DNA from: Spirochaetota bacterium
GTDB taxonomy: Bacteria; Spirochaetota; UBA4802; JAGODF01
DNA: 64,000 nt
Reading direction: 5' to 3'
NCBI GenBank assembly: GCA_029974015.1
Contig: JARKUF010000004.1
Location: 186,001-250,000 of the forward strand
Below the pieces are notes generated by a model that was not told the origin of the DNA, searched no databases, and was given only the letters and a program-made list of their open reading frames with translations. The translations under genes were made by a program, and so were the position numbers. The number at the start of each line of letters is the position of its first letter. Position 1 is the first letter of the stretch. Below are positions 25,296 through 36,552 of this stretch, one piece after another.

Positions 25296-28200
25296 ATGAG
25301 AGACTTTAACGATTTCAACTCCATTCAGATCAAGATCGCGTCGCCGGACATGATACGTTCATGGTCGTACGGCGAGGTAAAGAAGCCCGAGACCATCAAC
25401 TACAGGACCCTCAAACCTGAAAGGGACGGCCTCTTTTGTGAGAAGATTTTCGGGACCACCAAGGAGTGGGAGTGCTACTGCGGAAAGTTCAAATCGATTC
25501 GATATAAGGGCGTCGTCTGCGACCGTTGCGGCGTCGAGGTGACCCATTACAAGGTACGGCGCGAGCGGGGCGGGCACATCGAACTCGCTTCGCCGGTGGC
25601 CCACATCTGGTATTACCGTTCAGTCCCGTCGCGCATCGGTCTTCTCCTGGATATGACGGTGAACCAGTTGAAGCAGATACTCTACTACGAAAAATACGTC
25701 ATCATCGATCCCGGTGACGCAATCACCGAGGATGAAACCCTCGAAAAGGGGATGGTGATAGATGAAGACAAGTATAATTATTTTTACGAGAAATACGGCG
25801 ATACTTTCATCGCCGACATGGGGGCCGCCGCGGTTAAGGAGCTTTTGTCGCGGATAGACTTGGACGAAGAGGCGAAAAATCTTCGGGAAAAGCTCCTGGA
25901 CCAGGTGTCGAAAGATTCCAAGAAAACGGTGGACAGAAAACTCATCAAACGTCTGGAAATAATCGAAGCCTTCCGCGACTCCGGAAACAGGCCGGAATGG
26001 CTTATTCTCGATACTGTTCCGGTGATCCCGCCGGAGCTGCGGCCCATGGTCCAGTTGGATGGCGGCCGCTTTGCTACGTCCGATCTCAACGACCTCTATC
26101 GCAGGGTTATAAACCGGAACAACCGCCTCAAGAGGCTTCTCATGCTTCGTGCGCCGGAAATCATTGTCCGCAACGAAAAGCGGATGCTCCAGGAGGCCGT
26201 GGACGCGCTTTTCGACAACAGCCGCAGAAAGCGGGCCGTCAAGGGCAAGGGGAACCGTCCGTTGAAGTCCCTTTCCGATATGCTGAAGGGAAAACAGGGG
26301 CGTTTTCGACAGAACCTTCTTGGAAAGCGCGTTGATTACTCCGGCCGCTCCGTCATCGTCATCGGTCCGGAACTAAAGCTTTATCAGTGCGGACTCCCGA
26401 AGAAAATGGCCGTGGAGCTTTTCAAACCGTTTATAATGAAACGGCTGGTCGACAAGGATTATGTGCAGAATATCAAGTCCGCCAAGAAAATGGTGGAAAA
26501 CGAAAGGCCAGAGGTTTGGGAAGTTCTCGAGGAGGTGATATCTGAACATCCGGTGCTTTTAAACCGCGCCCCCACGCTCCACAGGCTGGGCATCCAGGCT
26601 TTCGAACCGATTCTGGTGGAAGGGAAGGCCATAAAACTCCATCCCCTTGTGTGTCATGCGTACAACGCCGATTTCGACGGCGACCAGATGGCGGTACACG
26701 TGCCGCTTTCACCCAAAGCACAGTTGGAGTGCTGGACCCTGATGCTCTCCACGAACAACCTGCTCTCGCCGGCCAACGGGGAGCCGATCGTAACGCCAAC
26801 GCAGGACATCGTGCTGGGCATCTATTATCTTACTGCGATGCTCGATGAAGCCGCCGACGAGTATGACGTGAAATACTTCGACAATGAAAACGACGTGCAG
26901 AGAGCAGTAGATTTCAGGCAAATACGTTTACGCTCGAAAATCAAGTATCTCGTCGACGAGGAGATGGTCGGCAAATACGGCGGGAAGATGCGATGCGAAA
27001 CTGAAGGCGATAATCTTGAAGTCCGAGAGCTGAAGGCAGGAGAGTTCATTGAAACAACGGCGGGAAGGCTGATATTCAGCCGCATGCTTCCCGGGGGTTA
27101 TATGCTGGTCAACCACAACGTGGGAGACAAGCGCCTTTCCAGGATCATCTCTGAGATATTCAAGTCGTACGGCTCCCATGTGACCGTGAGGATCCTTGAC
27201 GATATCAAGGAGACCGGGTACAAGTATGCGACGTACTTTGCTCCCACCATATCGGTTTCCGACATAGTTGTTCCATTAGGGAAGTATAAACTTGTTGAGG
27301 AAAATGAGGCGAAGGTTAAGAAGATTGAAGACGATTACAAGTTTGGGTATATAACGAACGAGGAACGCTATAATAAGATCATCGACATCTGGACCCTCGC
27401 CAACGAGGCCGTTGCGGAGATGATGATGGAAGATCTCGCGAAAAACGAGGGGGGGTTCAACCCGATATACGTCATGGCCCGTTCGGGCGCCCGCGGCAGC
27501 AAGCAGCAGATTCGACAGCTTGCCGGGATGAGAGGACTCATGGCGAAACCCAGCGGCGAGATCATCGACGTGCCGATCAAAACGAACTTCCGCGAGGGCC
27601 TCACGGTTCAGGAGTACTTCATATCAACGAACGGTGCGCGTAAAGGCCTTGCCGACACGGCGCTCAAAACCGCAGACGCGGGCTACCTCACCAGGCGCCT
27701 GGTGGACATTGCGCAGGACGTCGTGGCGACCATGGACGACTGCGGTACCACCATGGGAATCGACATTCATCCGATAAAAGAAGGGGACGAGGTGATAGAG
27801 TCCCTGGGAAATCGTGTCCTGGGAAGGACACTGCTTTATGATCTTGTCCACCCCGTAACTGGCGAACTCATCTGCGCCGCAGACGAGCTTATCACTGAAG
27901 ACATTGCGGAGAAGATCAACGAGCTTAATATCGATACCATAGAAATACGGTCCGTTCTCACCTGTGATGCGCGGCATGGAGTCTGCGCCAAATGTTACGG
28001 CCGCAACCTCGGTACGGCGCGCCCCGTGGACCTCGGCGAAGCGGTGGGAATCATCGCGGCCCAGTCCATTGGACAGCCTGGAACCCAGCTCACCATGCGG
28101 ACCTTCCACATAGGCGGCATCGCGTCCCGTTCCGTCGAGGAGAGCGAGATATCCCTCAACTACCCGATTTACCTTAAAGAAATGACGGTGAAGACCATCA

Positions 28201-29633
28201 GGCTCGATTCCGAAGAGGGCGAGAAAAAAACAATTTCAGTTCGCCGCGGTTACCTCAAGGTGCAGCGCGTCATCAGCGAACTCCCTTTTAAAGGGGAAAT
28301 TGAGTTTCTTGTCGACGAGGGGGCAAGGGTGTACGAAGGCATCGTCGTCGCGAAGACCGACGAAGGTGAGGAACTGAAAGCGAAGAAGTCGGGTATCGTT
28401 AAACTCGAAAAAAAGAGGATCTGCATCCTTGGAGATGAGCATTCCATCCCGATCAATGTTGGGACCGAAGTGCTCTGCAAGGAAGGAAAGTTTTACGACA
28501 GGAACGAGCGCCTGGCCTCTTTCGACCCGTGGCTCGAACCCATCATTTCCGAAATTCCCGGAGAGATCAGGTTCGTCGATATCGAGCTTAACAAGAGTCT
28601 TCGGGAGGAGTTCGATCCGCAATCCAATGTGCCTAAGCGGGTCATAGTGGAGTACAAGACCGAGAGGCTCCAGCCAAGAATTGAAATTTTCTCAAATTCT
28701 ACGGCCGAGCCCACGACATACCTGCTTCCCAAGGGCGCCCACCTTATGGTGGAAGACGGCGAGAAGATTCGTGCAGGCATCACTCTGGCAAAAATTCCCA
28801 GAGAGTTTGAAAAAACGAAGGATATCACTGGCGGTCTCCCCAGGGTCGCCGAGCTCTTCGAGGCGCGGTCGCCAAAGTATGCCGCCACGCTTTCCGAAAT
28901 AGACGGCACCGTGAAAATCGGCGAAACCGTGAAAAACAAAAGGAAAATCATCATTAAGGGGGAAATGGGCGAGGAAAGGGAATACTCAATCCCATCTTCA
29001 AAATTCCTCCGTGTCCAGGATCGCGACTGGATCAACAAGGGGGAAAGGATCGACGATGGTCCCGAGGACCCCCATGAAATCTTGAACATCAAGGGCCCCA
29101 GGGAGCTGCAGAAGTTCCTTGTGAATGAGATCCAGGAAGTGTATCGTCTCCAGGGAGTGAATATCAATGACAAGCACATTGAAATCATCGTGCGCCAGAT
29201 GCTGCGCAAGGTGCGAATTACCGATCCCGGCGACACCACTTTTGTAATAGAGCAGATCGTTGATCGCTTTACTTTTATCGATGAGAACGATCGTGTCATT
29301 CAGGAAGGCGGCAAGCCTGCGACGGCCCAAACGGTGCTCATGGGTATTACGAAGGCGGCGCTTAATACTGAGTCGTTCATTTCCGCGGCGTCATTCCAGG
29401 AGACCACAAGGGTCCTTACCGAAGCGGCAATTCGCGGAAAGAACGATTTACTGAGAGGCCTGAAGGAGAACGTAATTATCGGCCACCTGATCCCCGCCGG
29501 TACTGGCGTGAGGCTTTATCGTGAGATGGATGTATACAGGGAAACCCCCGGCGACCTGGAGCCGGTGAGCGAAGCTCCTGCGGAGACCACGGTTTCCGAA
29601 CCCAAGGAGGGAGGGGAAGTGGTCCAGGAATAG
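25296..29633 (+). CDS. rpoC: DNA-directed RNA polymerase subunit beta'
   Basis: The 1445-residue subunit has the N-terminal zinc ribbon [20 protein letters not shown], the catalytic loop NADFDGD (457-463) whose three Asp bind Mg2+, the bridge-helix region ([18 protein letters not shown]) and the second zinc site [16 protein letters not shown]. The trigger-loop region follows as [19 protein letters not shown]. The acidic tail [16 protein letters not shown] is not conserved. It is in the usual place directly after rpoB. Confidence 0.99.
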   Translation: MRDFNDFNSIQIKIASPDMIRSWSYGEVKKPETINYRTLKPERDGLFCEKIFGTTKEWECYCGKFKSIRYKGVVCDRCGVEVTHYKVRRERGGHIELASPVAHIWYYRSVPSRIGLLLDMTVNQLKQILYYEKYVIIDPGDAITEDETLEKGMVIDEDKYNYFYEKYGDTFIADMGAAAVKELLSRIDLDEEAKNLREKLLDQVSKDSKKTVDRKLIKRLEIIEAFRDSGNRPEWLILDTVPVIPPELRPMVQLDGGRFATSDLNDLYRRVINRNNRLKRLLMLRAPEIIVRNEKRMLQEAVDALFDNSRRKRAVKGKGNRPLKSLSDMLKGKQGRFRQNLLGKRVDYSGRSVIVIGPELKLYQCGLPKKMAVELFKPFIMKRLVDKDYVQNIKSAKKMVENERPEVWEVLEEVISEHPVLLNRAPTLHRLGIQAFEPILVEGKAIKLHPLVCHAYNADFDGDQMAVHVPLSPKAQLECWTLMLSTNNLLSPANGEPIVTPTQDIVLGIYYLTAMLDEAADEYDVKYFDNENDVQRAVDFRQIRLRSKIKYLVDEEMVGKYGGKMRCETEGDNLEVRELKAGEFIETTAGRLIFSRMLPGGYMLVNHNVGDKRLSRIISEIFKSYGSHVTVRILDDIKETGYKYATYFAPTISVSDIVVPLGKYKLVEENEAKVKKIEDDYKFGYITNEERYNKIIDIWTLANEAVAEMMMEDLAKNEGGFNPIYVMARSGARGSKQQIRQLAGMRGLMAKPSGEIIDVPIKTNFREGLTVQEYFISTNGARKGLADTALKTADAGYLTRRLVDIAQDVVATMDDCGTTMGIDIHPIKEGDEVIESLGNRVLGRTLLYDLVHPVTGELICAADELITEDIAEKINELNIDTIEIRSVLTCDARHGVCAKCYGRNLGTARPVDLGEAVGIIAAQSIGQPGTQLTMRTFHIGGIASRSVEESEISLNYPIYLKEMTVKTIRLDSEEGEKKTISVRRGYLKVQRVISELPFKGEIEFLVDEGARVYEGIVVAKTDEGEELKAKKSGIVKLEKKRICILGDEHSIPINVGTEVLCKEGKFYDRNERLASFDPWLEPIISEIPGEIRFVDIELNKSLREEFDPQSNVPKRVIVEYKTERLQPRIEIFSNSTAEPTTYLLPKGAHLMVEDGEKIRAGITLAKIPREFEKTKDITGGLPRVAELFEARSPKYAATLSEIDGTVKIGETVKNKRKIIIKGEMGEEREYSIPSSKFLRVQDRDWINKGERIDDGPEDPHEILNIKGPRELQKFLVNEIQEVYRLQGVNINDKHIEIIVRQMLRKVRITDPGDTTFVIEQIVDRFTFIDENDRVIQEGGKPATAQTVLMGITKAALNTESFISAASFQETTRVLTEAAIRGKNDLLRGLKENVIIGHLIPAGTGVRLYREMDVYRETPGDLEPVSEAPAETTVSEPKEGGEVVQE

Positions 29634-29668
29634 GAAATTCCTTGACAAATGGATAAGGTGGAATGATC

Positions 29669-29713
29669 TGGTTATATTCATAACCATTGCGGACAGTACG
29701 GACTTGTCCGCAA
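29669..29713 (+). promoter_or_regulatory. Two adjacent inverted repeats upstream of rpsL
   Basis: TGGTTAT-ATTC-ATAACCA (29669-29686) is followed with no gap by TTGCGGACA, a 9-base loop, and TGTCCGCAA (29687-29713). A TTGACA at 29642-29647 lies upstream, but the nearest -10-like hexamer inside the first dyad is 24 bases away, so a promoter is not proven. Possible operators or a bipartite terminator/processing structure at the rpoC-rpsL junction. Confidence 0.5.
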
Positions 29714-29720
29714 GTTGACC

Positions 29721-29746
29721 GTAGATATCCATAGTAGATATCCATA
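29721..29746 (+). repeat. 13-base tandem direct repeat in the rpsL leader
   Basis: GTAGATATCCATA occurs twice in perfect tandem, followed by a partial ATAGATG. It begins directly after TTGACC (29715-29720). Together with the two dyads just upstream it suggests a regulatory region for the rpsL-rpsG-fusA genes. Confidence 0.6.
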
Positions 29747-29812
29747 ATAGATGAAGATCAACCCGGCGGCGCGGGGCGCCGATGTGGAATACTATAACGA
29801 ACAGGTGTTGAA

Positions 29813-30187
29813 ATGCCAACAATTAGTCAATTAATCAGGAAGGGAAGGGAGAGCAAACGGCGGAAAACTAAGTCTCCGGCCCTGACTAACTGCCCCCAGC
29901 GGAGGGGTGTGTGCACCCGCGTTTCCACGGTGACGCCAAAAAAACCGAATTCCGCCCTGCGCAAGGTGGCCAGGGTGCGCCTTACTAATGGCATTGAAGT
30001 GACGGCCTACATATCCGGTGTGGGACACAATCTTCAGGAACACTCGGCGGTCCTGGTAAGGGGCGGAAGGGTCAAGGACCTTCCCGGTGTCCGTTATCAT
30101 ATTGTCCGCGGGACCCTCGACTCAATGGGGGTAGATGGAAGACGGAAGGGCAGGTCCAAGTACGGTTCAAAAAAACCGAAGGCATAA
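29813..30187 (+). CDS. rpsL: 30S ribosomal protein S12
   Basis: The 124-residue protein has [17 protein letters not shown] and [13 protein letters not shown]. Both lysines associated with streptomycin sensitivity are present in their wild-type form. S12 monitors codon-anticodon pairing in the A site. It stands after a 179-base regulatory-looking gap and before rpsG, in the classical str order. Confidence 0.98.
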   Translation: MPTISQLIRKGRESKRRKTKSPALTNCPQRRGVCTRVSTVTPKKPNSALRKVARVRLTNGIEVTAYISGVGHNLQEHSAVLVRGGRVKDLPGVRYHIVRGTLDSMGVDGRRKGRSKYGSKKPKA

Positions 30188-30272
30188 TAGGCATTCTCGG
30201 GAAAACACAATTTCTGCGACTGTCAGTAATTTTTTAGAGATTTCCTATATTGGGAATCCGGCAATTTTGTAA

Positions 30273-30764
<492 letters not shown>

Positions 30765-30788
30765 GGTTAAAACGCCTGAGTGTATCGC

Positions 30789-30818
30789 CGAATACCAGGG
30801 TCTCCGCCCTGGTATTCG
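30789..30818 (+). terminator. 12-bp hairpin with short T-run between rpsG and fusA
   Basis: CGAATACCAGGG and CCCTGGTATTCG form a perfect 12-bp stem with a 6-base loop, followed by AATTTT. It starts 25 bases after the rpsG stop. The short T-run suggests a partial terminator (attenuator) or a processing site that splits the str operon. Confidence 0.65.
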
Positions 30819-30875
30819 AATTTTATGCGCGGTGATATGCCCGCGTTTCGGGAAATTTCGATAATCGGTCAAACC

Positions 30876-32963
30876 ATGGGGAGAGAACTTCCGCTACAAC
30901 GGACCCGCAATATTGGGATTATGGCGCACATCGATGCGGGCAAGACCACCCTCACCGAACGAATACTTTTTTACACGGGTAAAACCCATAAAATAGGTGA
31001 AGTCCATGAGGGTAACGCCGAGATGGATTGGATGGACCAGGAAAAGGAGCGCGGTATCACTATCACCGCAGCCGCCACCACCTGCTTCTGGAAGCACACC
31101 CGCATAAACATCATCGATACTCCGGGTCATGTGGATTTCACTGTGGAGGTTGAGCGCAGCCTCAGGGTCCTGGATTCCGCCATTGCAGTCTTCGACGGCG
31201 TGGCCGGAGTCGAGCCTCAGTCGGAAACCGTCTGGCGCCAGGCGGACAAGTACCATATTCCCCGCGTCTGTTTCGTCAACAAACTGGACAGGATTGGCGC
31301 GGATTTTGACCGTTGTGTGGGGATGATAAAGAACAAACTCTTCGCGAAACCTCTTCCCATCCAGGTGCCGATAGGTCAGGAGGACGGCTACAGGGGGGTG
31401 GTAGACCTGGTGACCATGAAGGCCCTCGTGTGGCGGGAAGGCATGGGACAGGAGTTCGATACGGTCGACATTCCCGCCGAGCTTTCAGACAAAGCGGCGA
31501 TGTTCCGTGAATCCATGATAGAGCTCCTCTCTGAACACGATGAAAAGTTAATGGAAAAATATATCGAGGGGGTCGAACCTACTGAAGAAGAAATCCGTAC
31601 GAGCATCAGAAAAGCCACGTTGGAAGCCGCTCTTTTCCCGGTCTTTTGCGGAAGCGCCCTGAAGAACAAGGGAATACAGCCGGTCCTCGACGGGATCGTC
31701 GAGTATCTCCCTTCACCCAGGGACCTTAGGCCTGTGAGCGGCCATAACCCATCGGATTACGACGATATCCTGACACGCGAAGCGAACGATAAGGAGCCTT
31801 TCAGCGCCCTTGTGTTCAAACTCAGGTCCGACTCCTATGTGGGAAAACTTTCTTATATCCGGGTCTATTCCGGACACCTGAAGTCGGGCGACATGGTCCT
31901 CAATGTTACGAAGGCCAAGAAAGAACGCATTGGACGCATTCTCCGCATGCACGCCAATGACAGGGAGGACCTTACGGAAGTGTTCACTGGGGACATCGTC
32001 GCCCTAGTAGGATTGAAGACCGGGCGCACCGGGGACACACTCGCGGCGGAAAGCGCTCCCATCCTCCTGGAAAAGATGGAATTTCCCGAGCCGGTGATCT
32101 CCATCGCCATCGAGCCGAAAACGAAAGCGGACCAGGAAAAACTGAGTTCGGCCCTTACGCGCCTGGAAGAAGAGGACCCGACTTTCAGGCTCAAACTCGA
32201 TCCCGATACGGGACAGAGTATAATATCCGGCATGGGTGAGCTCCATCTGGACATTATCGTCGACAGGCTGGTCCGGGAATTCAACGTGAAGGTCAATGTG
32301 GGAAAACCGCAGGTGGCCTACAAGGAAACCATAACCAGGAAGGTCCAGTCCGAGCACAAATACGAAAGGCAGATCGCCGGGAAGGACCAGTACGGCCATG
32401 TTGTGATTGAGATGGAGCCTCTTAAACCGGGGTCAGGCTTTGTGTTTGAGAAAAGGATGAAAAACAGCGTCCTGCCGGAACACTTTGTGCATTCCGTGAG
32501 CGAAGGGCTGAAGGACTCCATGGAAGGCGGCGTCATCGCAGGTTATAGAATGGCTGATGTAAAAGTAGCGCTCCTTGACAGCTCCTTCGTTGACGGCGCA
32601 TCCGTAGATGCCGCATACAGGATCGCCGCCAACTTGGCGTTCAAGGACGGGGCGAGGAAGGCCGATCCGACCCTGATGGAGCCGATCATGAAACTGGAAG
32701 TGGTTTCTCCGGAAGAGTACACAGGAGACATAATCAACGATATTAACTCCCGCCGGGGAAGGATAGAGGGGATTGATATGTCGGGGAATTTAAAATCGAT
32801 ACACGCATTGGTCCCCCTTTCGGAGATGTTCGGATATGCCACGTCCCTGCGTTCCCTGAGTCAGGGGAGAGCGTCCCAGACCCTCCAGTTTAGTCACTAT
32901 GATATTGTGCCGCCCGCGGTCTCGGAAAACCTCATCGCGAGAATGTCGGGGAGAATTTTTTAA
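30876..32963 (+). CDS. fusA: Elongation factor G
   Basis: The 695-residue translocase GTPase begins [20 protein letters not shown], the usual EF-G N-terminus, which is why ATG 30876 is preferred over upstream in-frame ATGs that overlap the hairpin. GTPase motifs: AHIDAGKTT (17-25), [20 protein letters not shown] and NKLDR. Domains II to V follow at normal length. The ribosome-binding site is weak. Spirochaetes often encode a second EF-G elsewhere; this is the str-operon copy. Confidence 0.97.
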   Translation: MGRELPLQRTRNIGIMAHIDAGKTTLTERILFYTGKTHKIGEVHEGNAEMDWMDQEKERGITITAAATTCFWKHTRINIIDTPGHVDFTVEVERSLRVLDSAIAVFDGVAGVEPQSETVWRQADKYHIPRVCFVNKLDRIGADFDRCVGMIKNKLFAKPLPIQVPIGQEDGYRGVVDLVTMKALVWREGMGQEFDTVDIPAELSDKAAMFRESMIELLSEHDEKLMEKYIEGVEPTEEEIRTSIRKATLEAALFPVFCGSALKNKGIQPVLDGIVEYLPSPRDLRPVSGHNPSDYDDILTREANDKEPFSALVFKLRSDSYVGKLSYIRVYSGHLKSGDMVLNVTKAKKERIGRILRMHANDREDLTEVFTGDIVALVGLKTGRTGDTLAAESAPILLEKMEFPEPVISIAIEPKTKADQEKLSSALTRLEEEDPTFRLKLDPDTGQSIISGMGELHLDIIVDRLVREFNVKVNVGKPQVAYKETITRKVQSEHKYERQIAGKDQYGHVVIEMEPLKPGSGFVFEKRMKNSVLPEHFVHSVSEGLKDSMEGGVIAGYRMADVKVALLDSSFVDGASVDAAYRIAANLAFKDGARKADPTLMEPIMKLEVVSPEEYTGDIINDINSRRGRIEGIDMSGNLKSIHALVPLSEMFGYATSLRSLSQGRASQTLQFSHYDIVPPAVSENLIARMSGRIF

Positions 32964-32982
32964 TTTTTTCTGGATTAATTCA

Positions 32983-33010
32983 TTGACAGAAAATGCATAT
33001 ATTTTGTAAT
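32983..33010 (+). promoter_or_regulatory. Strong promoter for tuf
   Basis: A perfect TTGACA (32983-32988) and TGTAAT (33005-33010), 16 bases apart, lie 20 bases after the fusA stop. The predicted leader is about 135 bases and contains the dyad TCGGGAAA-GA-TTTCCCGA (33026-33043). A strong separate promoter fits the high demand for EF-Tu. Confidence 0.75.
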
Positions 33011-33153
33011 TCAACTTCACGTTATTCGGGAAAGATTTCCCGATGGTCTTCCTGAGGTTTCCGAAGTCAATCTGCGGCTATTGAGTTTCGACGCACCCTA
33101 TCAGGCGGGATCACTTAAAGGACATTTTTGTATATTATTTAAGGAGAGTTCAC

Positions 33154-34368
33154 ATGGCTAAGGAAAAATTTGATCGTGGTAAACCGCACGTTAATGTGGG
33201 CACTATAGGCCACATAGACCATGGTAAGACTACTTTGACTTCTGCGATTACGAAGGTTCTTTCGGCATGGGCCGGAGGGCATAACAAGCCGATCGATTTC
33301 GATAAGATCGACAACGCTCCCGAGGAAAAGGCCCGTGGGATAACGATCGCCACCTCCCACCAGGAGTATGAGACAAAGAAGCGCCACTATGCGCACGTCG
33401 ACTGTCCCGGTCACGCCGACTATATTAAGAACATGATCACCGGCGCCGCCCAGATGGACGCGGCCATTCTTGTGGTCGCCGCAACGGACGGCCCCATGCC
33501 CCAGACGAAGGAACACGTGCTTTTGGCCCGTCAGGTCAATGTTCCCAATATCGTCGTCTTTCTTAACAAGGTCGACATGCTTGACGCGTCCGAAAGGGCG
33601 GAGATGATTGAGCTCGTTGAGATGGAAATCCGTGAACTCCTTTCTAAGTACGATTTCCCCGGAGACGAAGTTCCGATCGTCCCCGGCTCGGCCCTCAAGG
33701 CCATGGAATGCGGCTGCGGCAAGGAATCGTGTGAATGGTGCGGAAGCATCATCAAGCTTGCCACAACTCTCGATGAGTATGTTCCCGAGCCCCAGCGTGT
33801 CATCGACAAACCGTTTCTGATGCCCATCGAGGACGTGTTTTCCATAACCGGGCGCGGCACTGTAACAACGGGAAGGATCGAGCGTGGCATCGTCAGGACC
33901 GGTGAGGAAGTCGAGATCGTTGGGTTTGGAGAAACCAGAAAGTCCGTGTGTACCGGAGTTGAAATGTTCCGCAAGATCCTCGATGAGGGTATGGCGGGTG
34001 ACAATGTGGGATGCCTCCTTCGTGGAGTTGGAAAGGACGAGGTGGAGCGCGGTCAGGTCCTCGCGAAACCTGGTTCAATAACGCCCCATAAAAAGTTCGA
34101 GTGCGAAGTGTACGTTCTTTCCAAGGATGAGGGCGGACGTCATACCCCCTTCTTTAGCAACTACAGGCCGCAATTCTATTTCAGGACAACCGATGTGACC
34201 GGTAAGATTGAACTTCCCGCCGGTGTTGAGATGGTCATGCCCGGCGACAACATTAAAATGGTAGTCGAACTCATCACCGAGGTTGCCATGGAAGAGACCC
34301 TCAGGTTCGCCATCAGGGAAGGTGGAAGGACCGTTGGGGCCGGGGTTGTGAGTAAGATTGTAGAATAA
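33154..34368 (+). CDS. tuf: Elongation factor Tu with extra four-cysteine insert
   Basis: EF-Tu delivers aminoacyl-tRNA to the ribosome. All motifs are present: GHIDHGKTT, switch 1 [28 protein letters not shown] and the domain 2-3 landmarks ([38 protein letters not shown]). At 404 residues it is slightly long. The extra length is where the G domain ends: after GSALKAME there is Cys186, 188, 193 and 196 ([12 protein letters not shown]), a CxC-x4-CxxC pattern that I do not know from other EF-Tu proteins. AAGGAG precedes the ATG at ideal distance. Confidence 0.98.
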   Translation: MAKEKFDRGKPHVNVGTIGHIDHGKTTLTSAITKVLSAWAGGHNKPIDFDKIDNAPEEKARGITIATSHQEYETKKRHYAHVDCPGHADYIKNMITGAAQMDAAILVVAATDGPMPQTKEHVLLARQVNVPNIVVFLNKVDMLDASERAEMIELVEMEIRELLSKYDFPGDEVPIVPGSALKAMECGCGKESCEWCGSIIKLATTLDEYVPEPQRVIDKPFLMPIEDVFSITGRGTVTTGRIERGIVRTGEEVEIVGFGETRKSVCTGVEMFRKILDEGMAGDNVGCLLRGVGKDEVERGQVLAKPGSITPHKKFECEVYVLSKDEGGRHTPFFSNYRPQFYFRTTDVTGKIELPAGVEMVMPGDNIKMVVELITEVAMEETLRFAIREGGRTVGAGVVSKIVE

Positions 34369-34403
34369 CCGCCGTCACTTCTGTTTCGGATACTGAAATC
34401 GGG

Positions 34404-34433
34404 GGTTGTCAGGCCTCTAAGGGCCTGGCAACC
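34404..34433 (+). terminator. Hairpin between tuf and rpsJ
   Basis: GGTTGTCAGGCC and GGCCTGGCAACC pair over 12 bp (one T-G) with a 6-base loop, 35 bases after the tuf stop. No T-run follows. It separates the str genes from the S10 genes and may act as an RNA processing or stability element. Confidence 0.5.
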
Positions 34434-34511
34434 GCTGTGTATATAAGCGTCATGATACAATGAGCGATAGGTTATCGCTGATATTTTATAGTAAGGCATA
34501 AGGCAGGCAAC

Positions 34512-34829
34512 GTGGCAGGAATCTCAACACAGCGAATAAGGGTCAAATTACGGTCCTTCGATGCGAAATTACTGGACCAGTCGGCGGCCAAAATTGTTGC
34601 GACTACCAACAGGAGCGGTGCAACCGTAGCGGGACCGGTGCCGCTACCGACAAAGATCGAGAAGTATTGCGTTCTTAGGTCGCCTCATGTTAACAAGAAG
34701 TCGCGCGAACAATTCGAGATAAGGACTCATAAGCGCCTGATCGATATCATCAACCCCAATGAGGATACGATCGAAGCGCTAATGAAGTTGGAACTCCCCG
34801 CCGGTATCTCAGTTGACATTAAGTCATAG
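34512..34829 (+). CDS. rpsJ: 30S ribosomal protein S10
   Basis: The 105-residue protein contains [49 protein letters not shown], and ends at the usual length. It starts at a GTG (34512) preceded by AGGCAGG. S10 also takes part in antitermination with NusB (as NusE). It opens the S10 gene set. Confidence 0.97.
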   Translation: MAGISTQRIRVKLRSFDAKLLDQSAAKIVATTNRSGATVAGPVPLPTKIEKYCVLRSPHVNKKSREQFEIRTHKRLIDIINPNEDTIEALMKLELPAGISVDIKS

Positions 34830-34866
34830 CCTTTACTGGACACGGATGTTTTTCCGGTTTCAGTTA

Positions 34867-34898
34867 GCCTGTCCGAAATATCCGGTTTTAGGACGGGC
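34867..34898 (+). terminator. Weak hairpin with T-run between rpsJ and rplC
   Basis: GCCTGTCC and GGACGGGC pair over 8 bp (one T-G) with a 16-base loop. A run of seven Ts follows 10 bases later (34909-34915). It is a possible attenuator for the rest of the S10 genes. In E. coli the comparable control element lies upstream of rpsJ and is bound by L4. Confidence 0.4.
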
Positions 34899-34927
34899 GT
34901 ATCGACTATTTTTTTCGGGTTAAAGTG

Positions 34928-35545
34928 ATGAAAAAGACTCTCATCGGAAGAAAAAAGGGGATGATGCAGTTTATCGCCGAGGACGGGACGGTTTATCCGG
35001 TCACAATTTGCGAGCTTGGCCCCTGTTCAGTGATACAGAAGAAGTCGAAAGAGAAAGACGGTTATTCCTCCCTTAAGGTGGGATTCGGAGTGGCGAAGGA
35101 AAAAACGGTCTCAAAACCGGTTCTTACAGATCTCAAAAAAAGAAATCTGCCGGCTTTTAAAGTTTTAAGGGAAATTGAAGTTTTCGACGATTCCCTTGAC
35201 GTTGGAAGCTCAATCACCTGCGACATCTTCCAGGAAAATGAAATCGTAGAAGTGACCGGAGTTTCAAAAGGCAGGGGTTTTCAAGGTGTAATGAAGAGGC
35301 ACGGTTTTGGAGGCGGCCGTCAAACTCACGGATCCAATTTCCACAGGGCCCCCGGTTCCATCGGTGCCTGCGCGTATCCCGGAGAGGTGTGGAAGGGGCA
35401 GAAGATGCCGGGCCGCCACGGCAATAAAACAGTGACAGTGAAAAACCTAAAAGTTGTCAAAGTCATCAAGGAAAAGAATATTGTTCTCATATCCGGGGCC
35501 GTGCCGGGAACGATGAATTCCCTCATTAAAGTCAGAGCTAAATAG
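34928..35545 (+). CDS. rplC: 50S ribosomal protein L3
   Basis: The protein starts MKKTLIGRKKGMMQF, like L3 of other bacteria; an in-frame GTG one codon earlier is also possible. HRAPGSIGACAYPGEVWKGQKMPGRHGN is the conserved core that reaches towards the peptidyl transferase centre. Length (205 residues) is normal. The ribosome-binding site is weak. Confidence 0.97.
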   Translation: MKKTLIGRKKGMMQFIAEDGTVYPVTICELGPCSVIQKKSKEKDGYSSLKVGFGVAKEKTVSKPVLTDLKKRNLPAFKVLREIEVFDDSLDVGSSITCDIFQENEIVEVTGVSKGRGFQGVMKRHGFGGGRQTHGSNFHRAPGSIGACAYPGEVWKGQKMPGRHGNKTVTVKNLKVVKVIKEKNIVLISGAVPGTMNSLIKVRAK

Positions 35546-35555
35546 GTAGCATGTC

Positions 35556-36176
35556 ATGATGGTCGATAAATACTCAGTTGACGGTACATTGAAGGGAAAG
35601 GCGGAATTGAACGACAGCGTTTTCAATTCCAAAATCAACGATGTTCTTCTCTACGATCTGATCAGGGCGGCGAACGCTAACTTGCGGCAAGGTACTCACT
35701 CCGCCAAGGAGAGGTCCTTTGTCCGAGGCGGAGGCGCAAAGCCCTGGCGTCAGAAAGGCACGGGAAGGGCAAGGCAGGGCAGCAACCGTGCTCCCCAGTG
35801 GAAGGGGGGCGGGGCGATTTTCGGCCCTCGGCCCAGGGATTACCGGATCGAGATGCCGAAGAAATTGAAACAGGAGGCATATCGTTCGCTTTTCAGCCTC
35901 AAGGCGAAGGTCAATTCGATCAAAGTCATCGAGGATTTCAACGTGACGGATGGGAAGACGAAAGAGATGGCGGCCATAGGGAAGGCCCTGAATGTAAAAA
36001 AAGGAGTTCTCATCGCCGAGTCCGAGGACAATAAGCTTAAAAGGGCGATAAAAAACATCCCCTGGTTTTCCTTTAATAACGTGAACAGGCTTTCAGGGAG
36101 GGACGTTTTTTACGCCCAGACGCTCTTGATTACAGAAAGCGCCCTTATAAAGATCAACGAAAAATTTGCGAAGTGA
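35556..36176 (+). CDS. rplD: 50S ribosomal protein L4
   Basis: The 206-residue protein has the conserved loop that lines the exit tunnel (GGAKPWRQKGTGRARQGS, then GGGAIFGPRPRDY). L4 is an autogenous regulator of the S10 operon in gammaproteobacteria; here that is only a possibility. AGGTAG precedes ATG 35556; a second ATG follows immediately. Confidence 0.97.
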   Translation: MMVDKYSVDGTLKGKAELNDSVFNSKINDVLLYDLIRAANANLRQGTHSAKERSFVRGGGAKPWRQKGTGRARQGSNRAPQWKGGGAIFGPRPRDYRIEMPKKLKQEAYRSLFSLKAKVNSIKVIEDFNVTDGKTKEMAAIGKALNVKKGVLIAESEDNKLKRAIKNIPWFSFNNVNRLSGRDVFYAQTLLITESALIKINEKFAK

Positions 36177-36209
36177 TAGAAGGCATAGAAGGGCTGAAGG
36201 GTTAAAAAG

Positions 36210-36494
36210 ATGGATTACAATGATGTCATCATACGTCCCGTCCTATCGGAGAAAAGCACGGATCTCGCGGAAATGAGGAAGTACGTGTTTCGGGTTTCCA
36301 CGAGGGCGAATAAAAATCTCGTGAAAAGGGCGGTGAAGGAACTGTTTAATGTCGAGCCAGTGAGCGTCAATATCAGCAATGTGCGGGGCCGCAGGAAACG
36401 CGTGAGATACAGCTACGGCCTGACCGCCTCATGGAAAAAGGCCATTGTTACCCTGAAAGAAGGGGATAAGATCGAACTCTTTGAAGGGCAATAG
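36210..36494 (+). CDS. rplW: 50S ribosomal protein L23
   Basis: The 94-residue protein contains IIRPVLSEKSTDLAE and YVFRVSTRANKNLVKRAVKELFNVEP, the L23 signature. It docks trigger factor and the signal recognition particle at the tunnel exit. It sits in conserved order between rplD and rplB. Confidence 0.97.
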   Translation: MDYNDVIIRPVLSEKSTDLAEMRKYVFRVSTRANKNLVKRAVKELFNVEPVSVNISNVRGRRKRVRYSYGLTASWKKAIVTLKEGDKIELFEGQ

Positions 36495-36552
36495 AAATAA
36501 TCCAAAGAAAACTTAAAAAACAGCGTTTATGTGATACGAAGAAGGAACAGCA

